Positions 1 through 5,753 of a stretch of DNA of 10,025 bases are shown piece after piece; the stretch's first letter is position 1, and each line of letters begins with the position of its first letter. Position numbers and translations under genes: made by a program. The stretch spans positions 1-10,025 of the forward strand of contig JAHEYM010000092.1 in assembly GCA_023251595.1 (NCBI GenBank). Reading direction: 5' to 3'. Origin of the DNA: Bacteroidota bacterium. Lineage in GTDB: Bacteria; Bacteroidota; Bacteroidia; AKYH767-A; JABDAW01. Below the pieces are notes generated by a model. The model saw only the letters and a program-made list of their open reading frames with translations, searched no databases and had not been told where the DNA came from.

Positions 1-306
1 CTTCTGGCAATTGGTATCGGTCTCATCGTTTACACCATCACTCTACAATCTTCTGTAAGCTCAGAGACCGCCTCACATCAGAAGCATCTTGCCGACGAAG
101 AAGCAGCTATGAAAGCGATGAAATCGCCAGGTGGTGATAAAAAGTCACAACAACAGGAATTGGAAAAAATTCAGCGTTATGTTGGTTACTCAAAGAAAAA
201 CATGGATGATGCTACAGGCGACCGTAATATTTTTGGTGGTGCGGGTCTAGGCGCGCTTATCTTTGGCGGAGTCTTTTTCGTTTTTCAAAGGAAAAAAGCT
301 GCCTGA
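1..306 (+). CDS. Small two-helix membrane protein, 5' end outside window
   Basis: The reading frame is open from base 1, so this is the 3' part of a gene; 101 codons and a TGA stop are visible. The first in-frame ATG (109) is probably internal, because the upstream codons encode a hydrophobic run (LLAIGIGLIVYTITL) that looks like a transmembrane helix. It is followed by a polar, charged middle rich in K, E and Q, then a second glycine-rich hydrophobic segment (about visible residues 78-95) and a basic tail, QRKKAA. The expected topology is a helical hairpin with both ends cytoplasmic and about 60 polar residues outside. The first helix resembles small DUF3185-type proteins, but I do not recognise the family with confidence and assign no function. 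The next gene starts three bases after the stop, so the two are probably co-transcribed. Confidence 0.7.
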   Translation, partial: LLAIGIGLIVYTITLQSSVSSETASHQKHLADEEAAMKAMKSPGGDKKSQQQELEKIQRYVGYSKKNMDDATGDRNIFGGAGLGALIFGGVFFVFQRKKAA

Positions 307-309
307 ATC

Positions 310-978
310 ATGAAAATAATTGTTACCGGTGCCACCGGTTTAGTGGGCGCTGAAGTAGTTCGACAAGCTATCACTGATGATGATATTCATGAAATTATTG
401 CGCTGGTCAGAAAACCTTTAGATTTTCAACATTCTAAAATCAGAACCCTTATTCTCAAAGATTTCTTAGATTATTCACAACTTGAAAATGTTATCAAAGA
501 ACAGAACGCATGTGTGTGGTGTTTGGGTATTTCTCAATCGCAGGTTTCAAAATCGGAATATTTCAAAATCACATACGAATACACAATGAAAGCCGCAGAG
601 GCAATGCTCCGCTTCAATCCAAATATTACTTTCATGTTTTTGAGTGGAATGGGGGCTGATTCAACCGAAAAAAGCAGAACAATCTTCGCACGGGTGAAAG
701 GCCAAACCGAGAACGCATTAATTAAAATGCCTTTCAAAAAATTATATATTATCCGTCCTGGTGGAATTAAACCAATTCACAAAAATCCAAATACAGCATT
801 CACTAATAAATTAATGATTCCGTTTTTTCCTCTTATGAAACTATTGACCCCGGACATGGTGATCAGCTCTGTTCAATTGGCAAAAGCAATGTTGTATATG
901 GTTAAAAATGGTTCAGATAATATTATTTCGGAGAATAAAGAATTGTTACGAATTGCTGGAGTGTTGAAGATTGGATAA
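310..978 (+). CDS. Atypical SDR-family NAD(P)-binding protein
   Basis: This is a 222-residue Rossmann-fold protein of the NAD(P)H-binding/atypical short-chain dehydrogenase group (HTATIP2/TIP30-like or NmrA-like oxidoreductases). The N-terminus MKIIVTGATGLVGAEVV carries the GxxGxxG dinucleotide-binding loop at residues 7-13 directly after the first beta strand. ALVRK (31-35) fits the end of the second strand, where an Arg often binds NADP phosphate. FMFLSGMGAD (108-117) holds the catalytic-strand Ser, and YIIRPGGI (146-153) matches the RPG turn. The classical YxxxK pair appears as F126-x-x-x-K130 (FARVK), so the catalytic Tyr is absent, as in several atypical SDRs. There is no signal peptide, so it is expected in the cytoplasm. 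The start is fixed by the strand-loop motif at the extreme N-terminus. The substrate is unknown, and a redox-sensing or regulatory role is possible. Confidence 0.85.
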   Translation: MKIIVTGATGLVGAEVVRQAITDDDIHEIIALVRKPLDFQHSKIRTLILKDFLDYSQLENVIKEQNACVWCLGISQSQVSKSEYFKITYEYTMKAAEAMLRFNPNITFMFLSGMGADSTEKSRTIFARVKGQTENALIKMPFKKLYIIRPGGIKPIHKNPNTAFTNKLMIPFFPLMKLLTPDMVISSVQLAKAMLYMVKNGSDNIISENKELLRIAGVLKIG

Positions 979-996
979 GTTGTATGATAGAATGAC

Positions 997-1022
997 TAGC
1001 CTCCTGCTTCAGCTGGAGGTTA
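997..1022 (+). terminator. Hairpin after the SDR gene, possible weak terminator
   Basis: An imperfect inverted repeat lies 18 bases after the SDR stop. The arms are 997-1007 and 1012-1022 around a TTCA loop, with one T-T mismatch and one G-T wobble. The core is CCTCCTGC / GCTGGAGG. The following bases are A-rich rather than a T run, so termination on the + strand is uncertain; it could instead be an intergenic repeat or an mRNA 3'-end stabiliser. Confidence 0.45.
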
Positions 1023-1038
1023 AAAAATAAATTTTATT

Positions 1039-2700
1039 ATGAAAAAACTATTATTCGTTTCTTTGATTATCATTAATCTACAAGGTTACGCTCAACGAAC
1101 GTTGGGGTTACTTCAGTATGATATTCCCAACACAGATGGATATATATTATTTGCGCCTAATACTTCGAACAATACATTTTTAATTGATAAATGCGGACTT
1201 TTAATTCATCAATGGAATGCTACCTGTCACCCCGGACAAGCAGTATATTTATTGGATGATGGCACATTACTCCGAACCGGAAATTCAAACAATACTATTT
1301 TTACTTCCGGAGGGACCGGTGGATTTATTCAAAAGTTTGATTGGTCCGGAAACATGACCTGGAATTATATTATATCCGATTCAAATCAATGCCAGCACCA
1401 TGATGTCAGACAACTTCCGAACGGAAATGTGTTGGCAATTTGTTGGGACAAACACCTCGCCGCTGATGCTATACAGAATGGGAAAAATCCGACTAATATT
1501 ATCACTTCGATGTGGAGTGAGAAAATTGTTGAAATTCAACCAACCGGAACAAATACCGGAGTTATTGTCTGGGAATGGGATCTCTGGAATCATCTTGTGC
1601 AGGAATTCGATTCAACAAAATTAAATTATGCAACAGTTTCACAACATCCTGAATTGGTAAATATTAATTTTACGACCGGTCCTCCTAGTGGACAGGATTG
1701 GATTCACATGAATGGAATTGATTATAATGCGGCACTCGATCAGATTCTGGTGAGTACACATAATCTTAGTGAACTATGGATTATTGATCATTCCACAACT
1801 TCGGCTGAAGCAGCATCACACACAGGAGGAAACTCAGGCAAGGGAGGCGATATTCTCTATCGTTGGGGAAATCCGCAGGTTTATAATCGAGGTCTTCCCG
1901 CGGATCAGAAACTTTTCGGTCAACATAATCCGACATGGATTCCTGCCGGGTACCCAAATGCAGGGAAAATCATTGTATTCAATAACGGATTAAACCGTCC
2001 CGCAGGAAATTATTCATCTATAGATATATTTATTCCCGATATGGATTCATTGAATCATTATCCGATAGGAGTTTCTACAGCTTATTTACCATCTTCACTT
2101 TTCTGGACATACACCGATCCCAATCCGATCTGGTTTTACGGTTCAAATATTTCCGGCGTTAATCCTCTGCTAAATGGCTCTTTCTTTATTACTACCGGAC
2201 CTGCAGGAACTTTTTTCGAAATTGATAGTGCAAAAAATACAGTATGGAAATATATTTCTCCTGTTGCTAATGCAGGGATACTTAGTCAAGGAACTACACC
2301 CACAATGAATTCAGTTTTTCGAGGAACATTCTACGCTCCTAATTTTCCTGGTTTTACGGGGCATACCCTGATCCCCGGAACTGAAATCGAACTGAATCCG
2401 ATCCATCCTTCGATCTGCGATTCGCTTTTAGGAATAAATAATCTTTCGGACGGGATTAATTCTATGAATATATATCCAAATCCATCAAGTGAGAAAATTT
2501 ATATTTCTCTATCGAAAGGCAGTTCGGAAAAATCCTTGATAAACATTCTAAATCTTTTGGGTGAAAATGTTTTTTCATCAGAACTTCAACCGAATAAATC
2601 TGAAATTGAATTAAATATATCCGGATTGAAAAAAGGGATGTACATTATTAATTTAAGTGCCGGTTTAAAAATGTATCATAAAAAGATAGTGCTTGAATAG
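1039..2700 (+). CDS. Secreted arylsulfotransferase (ASST)-like protein with T9SS sorting domain
   Basis: This 553-residue protein starts with a signal peptide (MKKLLFVSLIIINLQGYAQ, cleavage near residue 19). A beta-propeller-like body of the arylsulfotransferase family follows. Family-type motifs are QHHDVRQLPNGNVLAI (119-134), a block at 178-184 with WEWDLW, DWIHMNGIDY (220-229), STHNLSELWIID (239-250), YRWGNP (274-279) and FGQHNPTWIP (293-302). Histidines 121, 223, 241 and 296 sit in these motifs and are candidates for the active site; family enzymes move sulfate between phenolic esters through a sulfo-histidine. I cannot say which is catalytic without an alignment. Residues about 475-553 form a type A Por/T9SS C-terminal domain: YPNP (479-482), a beta-sandwich, GMYIINLS and KKIVLE at the end. 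The protein is therefore expected on the cell surface or released. The AT-rich leader has no Shine-Dalgarno sequence. Sulfotransferase activity is inferred from the family. Confidence 0.87.
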   Translation: MKKLLFVSLIIINLQGYAQRTLGLLQYDIPNTDGYILFAPNTSNNTFLIDKCGLLIHQWNATCHPGQAVYLLDDGTLLRTGNSNNTIFTSGGTGGFIQKFDWSGNMTWNYIISDSNQCQHHDVRQLPNGNVLAICWDKHLAADAIQNGKNPTNIITSMWSEKIVEIQPTGTNTGVIVWEWDLWNHLVQEFDSTKLNYATVSQHPELVNINFTTGPPSGQDWIHMNGIDYNAALDQILVSTHNLSELWIIDHSTTSAEAASHTGGNSGKGGDILYRWGNPQVYNRGLPADQKLFGQHNPTWIPAGYPNAGKIIVFNNGLNRPAGNYSSIDIFIPDMDSLNHYPIGVSTAYLPSSLFWTYTDPNPIWFYGSNISGVNPLLNGSFFITTGPAGTFFEIDSAKNTVWKYISPVANAGILSQGTTPTMNSVFRGTFYAPNFPGFTGHTLIPGTEIELNPIHPSICDSLLGINNLSDGINSMNIYPNPSSEKIYISLSKGSSEKSLINILNLLGENVFSSELQPNKSEIELNISGLKKGMYIINLSAGLKMYHKKIVLE

Positions 2701-2720
2701 AAGGGTGAAATCACTCTTCT
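2699..2720 (+). terminator. Hairpin overlapping the ASST-like stop codon
   Basis: A near-perfect inverted repeat has arms AGAAGGGTGA (2699-2708) and TCACTCTTCT (2711-2720). All ten positions can pair, one of them as a G-T wobble, although the innermost pair must open to form a loop. The last two bases of the TAG stop (2698-2700) lie in the left arm. No T run follows, so a classical intrinsic terminator is doubtful; a 3'-end protecting or pausing hairpin is equally possible. Confidence 0.45.
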
Positions 2721-2725
2721 AATCC

Positions 2726-2792
2726 ACCCCTCCCCCCCGATCCCTCTCCCGCCTGCCCGCCGTAACGAGGTGCAGGCGAAGACGGCGAGGGA
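2726..2792. repeat. GC-rich intergenic repeat element
   Basis: A strongly C- then G-rich block stands out from the AT-rich surroundings. An outer stem TCCCTC (2741-2746) / GAGGGA (2787-2792) encloses two interleaved complementary pairs: GCCTGC (2751-2756) with GCAGGC (2772-2777), and GCCGT (2759-2763) with ACGGC (2782-2786). The CCCTCTCCC wording recurs at 5688-5696 in the hutH tail, which points to a dispersed repeat vocabulary in this genome. No coding signal is seen here. Confidence 0.6.
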
Positions 2793-2829
2793 AGTCTCAT
2801 CCTTTCATCCAAATTTCATTTACTTTCAT

Positions 2830-2837
2830 TATGTTTG
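2830..2837 (+). promoter_or_regulatory. Bacteroidota-type -7 promoter element (TAnnTTTG)
   Basis: TATGTTTG matches the TAnnTTTG -7 element of the Bacteroidota primary sigma factor and ends 22 bases before the ATG at 2860. A -33 TTTG is not clear; the nearest candidate is TTTC at 2803-2806, with a somewhat long spacer of 23 bases. If used, transcription would start about 2842-2846 with a very short A-rich leader, giving the Tudor-knot gene its own promoter. Confidence 0.5.
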
Positions 2838-2859
2838 ACCCCTTAAACTAAAAGTCAAA

Positions 2860-3225
2860 ATGAAAAAGACTCTCATCGCATTGGTTTTTGTTCTCCCCGC
2901 TTTGTTTGGTTATGAGGCTGTAAGAGCGCAGAAGTGCGAAGTTGATTGGAACGGATCGCGTTTCCCTGCAAAAGTTCTGGAGGAAAAAGGTGGTAAATGG
3001 TTCATCAAATACGACGGTTATGGTGACGAATGGAATGAGTGGGTCGGAGCTGACCGCATTCACTTTACATGGAGAGCCGGAGATAAATTGCAAGTTCTTT
3101 GGAATGGAACATGGTTTCCCGCCATGATAATGGAATTCAAAGACGGTAAATACAAGATTCATTATGATAACTATGGCGACGAGTGGAACGAATGGGTCGA
3201 TCTGAAAAGAATGAAAGCTAAATGA
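2860..3225 (+). CDS. Exported protein with two tandem Tudor-knot/chromo-barrel-like repeats
   Basis: This 121-residue protein has a signal peptide (MKKTLIALVFVLPALFGYEA, then VRA with likely cleavage before Gln24). The mature part is almost entirely two copies of a module of about 42 residues. Copy 1 spans 26-67 and copy 2 spans 77-118, offset by exactly 51 residues. Shared features are V-x-W-N-G-x-x-F-P-A near the start and YGDEWNEWV near the end (54-62 and 105-113), followed by a basic R residue. This W-N-G / FPA / YD-x-Y-x-x-EWNEWV pattern resembles the Tudor-knot, Agenet and chromo-barrel superfamily of SH3-like barrels, which are best known as nuclear histone-tail or RNA readers. Here the protein is exported, so the ligand must differ; it is unknown. 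The copies differ at many synonymous sites, so the duplication is old. It has its own promoter candidate upstream and a strong terminator downstream, so it may be a single-gene unit. Confidence 0.85.
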   Translation: MKKTLIALVFVLPALFGYEAVRAQKCEVDWNGSRFPAKVLEEKGGKWFIKYDGYGDEWNEWVGADRIHFTWRAGDKLQVLWNGTWFPAMIMEFKDGKYKIHYDNYGDEWNEWVDLKRMKAK

Positions 3226-3259
3226 CCTCAACCAGCCTCCCCAAATGGAAAGGAGGTCA
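3223..3259. repeat. Inverted repeat starting at the Tudor-knot gene stop codon
   Basis: TGACCTC (3223-3229) is complementary to GAGGTCA (3253-3259), and the TGA is the stop codon of the preceding gene. An alternative inner fold pairs CCT and CC with GG and AGG around an AAAT loop (3236-3253). A similar degenerate unit with the same CAAATGG core lies at 3349-3370, where CTCTTC can pair with GGGGAG around AAAT. The two units flank the terminator at 3291-3341. Confidence 0.5.
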
Positions 3260-3290
3260 ATATCCTAACCCCCCCTCACAATACTGGTAC

Positions 3291-3341
3291 TCCCCTTTTT
3301 TCATCGTGGACATTCCGCGATGAAAAAGGGGGATTTTTTTT
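3291..3341 (+). terminator. Strong rho-independent terminator
   Basis: The left arm 3291-3310 pairs with 3314-3333 across a three-base CAT loop. All 20 positions pair, with two G-T wobbles. The right arm is followed immediately by eight T residues (3334-3341). This is a clear intrinsic terminator for the + strand Tudor-knot gene. It also lies 34 bases beyond the end of the converging - strand gene, but the opposite side lacks a T run, so it should act mainly in one direction. Confidence 0.92.
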
Positions 3342-3374
3342 CCCACCCGACCTCTTCAAATGGGGAGAAGATGT

Positions 3375-4457
3375 TTACCAGAATGTAAAAGAATATCTTG
3401 TAGTATGTCGGATCGTATTGTCATTGTCGGTTGGTTCTTCCCAAATCATTTCCGTCATTAAACCTTTTTCATTATAAGTGTATGTAGTCACACCGAAACT
3501 TACTCCCCCTGAAGAATATTTTATAACTAGTCCTCGCTTATCATATTCAAATTCCTCAACCTCCTGTGCATCTTCATCAGGATAGCGGTTTGTAATTTTC
3601 AGAACATTTCCGTTCTTATCGTATGTAAAAGATTTAATGCCGTTATCATTCTCACCCCCTAATTCATCAATCTGAATCAATCGCCCTAAACTGTCATAAG
3701 AATATGCAGAGATCGAAGCGGCTCCATCCCGTTTACCATTATCGAAAAGTTGTGTACTTGACTTTAAAAGTTTATTTTCTTTGCTATACTCATACTGAGT
3801 AGAATTGGTCATCACTTTCCCATCACTTTCGAACAAGATGTCAGATAACAATAAGCCGGCTTTGTTATAAGTCATAAGTTCTTTCTCCGTTACCTTGTTT
3901 GCAGAATCGAAAGTCATTTTTTCGATCGGAAGATTTTTTCGATTGTACTTTGTGGTATATTTTGTTTTATAATTATAGTTGTCAAGTGTTGAAGTAGTTA
4001 CTTGGGAAATAAGATTATTTTTCTTGTCGTATTCATATACATCTGTTCCCCTGATCACTCTATGATCATCTAATGTTTGCATTTTCTTCATTCGTCCATC
4101 AGGGAAACTCCATATATATACAAGATCCGTTTTAGTGCTGTCCGTTGTCAATTTTCCGATAGGGTCAGGCACAGTTCTGATTGTATGAAGTACTCCACCG
4201 TTGATGTCAAAAAACTCGATTAATTCCGGACTGCCTGTTTTATCAAAATGTCTTTTCTCGGCTATATAGGGCCGATTTGTTTCCGGTTCCGGTTGTTCAA
4301 TTGTTATCGTTTTGATTTTATATTTGGCAGGAAACTCATAGTCTAATTTTTCAAAATAAGTGTCTATTGCACTCTTAAAGGAGGTGTTTGGATCTTGTGA
4401 AAAGGAAAAATTGGCGCCAATAATCATCAATAAAAATATATTCAATGTTTTTTTCAT
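3375..4457 (-). CDS. Secreted YD-repeat protein, paralogue A
   Basis: This 360-residue protein has a signal peptide (MKKTLNIFLLMIIGANFSFS, cleavage near residue 20). An N-terminal segment (about 21-125) holds FPAKYKIKTITI (42-53), PYIAE (63-67), HFDKTG (70-75) and EFFDI (81-85). From residue 141 to the end there are about eight YD-type repeats of the form Y-x-Y-D-x-x-G-x-L, starting near 141, 171, 195, 222, 252, 277, 303 and 326. The clearest are YSYDSLGRLI (252-261) and FTYDKNGNVL (277-286). YD repeats build the beta-spiral shell of Rhs/teneurin proteins, but this one is far shorter, has no Rhs core motif and no toxin tip, and ends directly after the last strand (YSFTFW). It is likely periplasmic or surface-exposed. 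Its twin starts 45 bases upstream of its own start, so co-transcription is likely. The function is unknown. Confidence 0.87.
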   Translation of the reverse strand: MKKTLNIFLLMIIGANFSFSQDPNTSFKSAIDTYFEKLDYEFPAKYKIKTITIEQPEPETNRPYIAEKRHFDKTGSPELIEFFDINGGVLHTIRTVPDPIGKLTTDSTKTDLVYIWSFPDGRMKKMQTLDDHRVIRGTDVYEYDKKNNLISQVTTSTLDNYNYKTKYTTKYNRKNLPIEKMTFDSANKVTEKELMTYNKAGLLLSDILFESDGKVMTNSTQYEYSKENKLLKSSTQLFDNGKRDGAASISAYSYDSLGRLIQIDELGGENDNGIKSFTYDKNGNVLKITNRYPDEDAQEVEEFEYDKRGLVIKYSSGGVSFGVTTYTYNEKGLMTEMIWEEPTDNDNTIRHTTRYSFTFW

Positions 4458-4502
4458 AGTGGAATGTTTTGGGCTATATGTTTATAAATATTTAATTACT
4501 TA

Positions 4503-5585
4503 TTACCAAAAGGTATAAGAATATTTTGTAGAATATTTTCTTGGGGGTGGATTTTCATTTGGACTTTCCCACTCCACTTCGGTTACCAAACCTTTTGTAT
4601 CGTATGAATAGTTACTCACTCCATCTCCCGCCCTGTTCGAATTACGCTTCAGGACATGACCATCCTTATCATAAGTAAATGTTTCAACATGGTGCAGATC
4701 CTGATTTGGAGCATGCCATTCAAACCTCTTCACGTTTCCTGCGGTATCATACTCATAGGTCTGATATCCGCTTTCATCCGCATTGGGAGTATCGTCAATT
4801 TTAATCACCCTGCCCGATTTATCATAATGATAGGTTAATTCAATTGTCTCCTTTTTTGTTTTCACAAAGTCGGGAGCCTGCCGATGCTTTTTTGATAACC
4901 GGCCTTCCTTATCATATTCATAAACAATAATCGTTTCCGGAGTTTTAACAGATTCATAATAGAAAGTATCTGTAAGCAATTTACCACTATCCGAATAAGT
5001 AAAAATATCCTTATTTACTTTCTTTGTTGCAGAATCGAAAACTATATTCAGAACAGGCAAGTGTTTATGATTATATTCAGTTGTATATACTGATATTTTC
5101 GAACGGGTATCTAATAAGGTTTCTACAGTCTTAATCACAACATTATTTTGTTGTTTGTATTCATATACATCTCTCTCAATCAAAACATGCCTGTTATCGA
5201 CCACCTCTGATTTCAGTGTTCTATCGTCTATAGTAGTCCAGGTTTTTGTTATGCGGAGGTCGCTACTATCGATTATGAGTTTCCCGAGTGGATCAGGGGT
5301 TATTCTGAGCAGATGAGTTATGCCCCCGTGAATATCAAAAAATTCGTTCAATTCCAGATTACCGGTTTTGTCAAAATGTCTGATTTCCGCGATATAGGGT
5401 TTATAAGACTCAATTTCCGGTTGCGATATGGTAATAGTTTTAATCTTATATTTTGCTGGAAAAACAGAGTCTAGCTGATTGAAATATCGATCGACTGCGT
5501 TTTTGAATCGATCATCTTCGTTTTGTGAGAAGACTGAACTGAGCGAAACAATCATCATTAGAATTAATATAGATATATTTTTCAT
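4503..5585 (-). CDS. Secreted YD-repeat protein, paralogue B
   Basis: This is also exactly 360 residues and aligns with its downstream neighbour almost without gaps: FPAKYKIKTITI is at 42-53 in both, PYIAE at 63-67, HFDKTG at 70-75, and the ends are YSYTFW and YSFTFW. It has a signal peptide (MKNISILILMMIVSLSSVFS). YD-type repeats begin at 141 (YEYKQQNNVV) and continue through VYEYDKEGRL (221-230), YHYDKSGRVI (252-261), YEYDTAGNV (277-285), FTYDKDGHVL (303-312) and YSYDTKGLVT (326-335). By eye the two proteins match best at residues 42-105 and near the C-terminus, and much less in the middle. This fits an old tandem duplication with a constrained N-terminal domain and a drifting repeat region. 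No Shine-Dalgarno sequence or confident promoter is seen in the 91 bases between it and hutH. The function is unknown. Confidence 0.87.
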   Translation of the reverse strand: MKNISILILMMIVSLSSVFSQNEDDRFKNAVDRYFNQLDSVFPAKYKIKTITISQPEIESYKPYIAEIRHFDKTGNLELNEFFDIHGGITHLLRITPDPLGKLIIDSSDLRITKTWTTIDDRTLKSEVVDNRHVLIERDVYEYKQQNNVVIKTVETLLDTRSKISVYTTEYNHKHLPVLNIVFDSATKKVNKDIFTYSDSGKLLTDTFYYESVKTPETIIVYEYDKEGRLSKKHRQAPDFVKTKKETIELTYHYDKSGRVIKIDDTPNADESGYQTYEYDTAGNVKRFEWHAPNQDLHHVETFTYDKDGHVLKRNSNRAGDGVSNYSYDTKGLVTEVEWESPNENPPPRKYSTKYSYTFW

Positions 5586-5673
5586 GTTGAAGGATGTTTA
5601 TATATATTCATATTCCTTTTTAATTCATTATTTTTTGGTCTATTGACAACCGTCATCCCTGACCCTTCTCAAG

Positions 5674-5753
5674 CCCTCACCCTCGGTCCCTCTCCCGGGG
5701 GGAGAGGGATTTCGCACTCCCTTCTCCTGTGGGAGGAGGGTCGGGGATGAGGG
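5674..5753. repeat. Composite GC-rich palindromic repeat running into the hutH 3' end
   Basis: The outer arms CCCTCA (5674-5679) and TGAGGG (5748-5753) enclose two hairpins. One is CCCTCTCCC (5688-5696) with GGGAGAGGG (5700-5708). The other is CCCTTCTCC (5719-5727) with GGAGGAGGG (5732-5740), which has one wobble. The three-stem layout and wording are typical of dispersed intergenic palindromic repeats. All of it except the first three bases is read as the C-terminus of hutH, and the stop codon (5677-5679) lies in the outer arm. Confidence 0.8.

Noticed and set aside
109..306. Separate 65-residue gene starting at ATG 109
   Set aside because: The same frame is open to base 1 and encodes a transmembrane-like segment upstream, so this is the end of a longer gene cut by the window.
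2848..3231. A 127-codon open frame antisense to the whole Tudor-knot gene
   Set aside because: It follows from the repeated Trp, Glu and Lys codons of the sense gene, lies over the promoter and stop-codon repeat, and its product has no recognisable domain. The sense gene has a signal peptide, clear repeats and a terminator.
4503..4530. C-terminal aromatic end (SYTFW, and SFTFW in the twin) as an outer-membrane beta-barrel signal
   Set aside because: The hydrophobic residues do not alternate back from the last residue as the beta-signal requires (T and S at -3 and -5), and the rest of the protein is YD repeat, not amphipathic barrel strands.
3375..5585. Rhs toxin or polymorphic-toxin locus with immunity gene
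   Set aside because: YD repeats are present, but there is no Rhs core motif, no C-terminal toxin domain and no small downstream immunity gene. Both proteins are short, with simple signal peptides.
5674..5753. CRISPR-like repeat array
   Set aside because: The arms form hairpins within a single composite element; there are no regularly spaced identical repeats with unique spacers.
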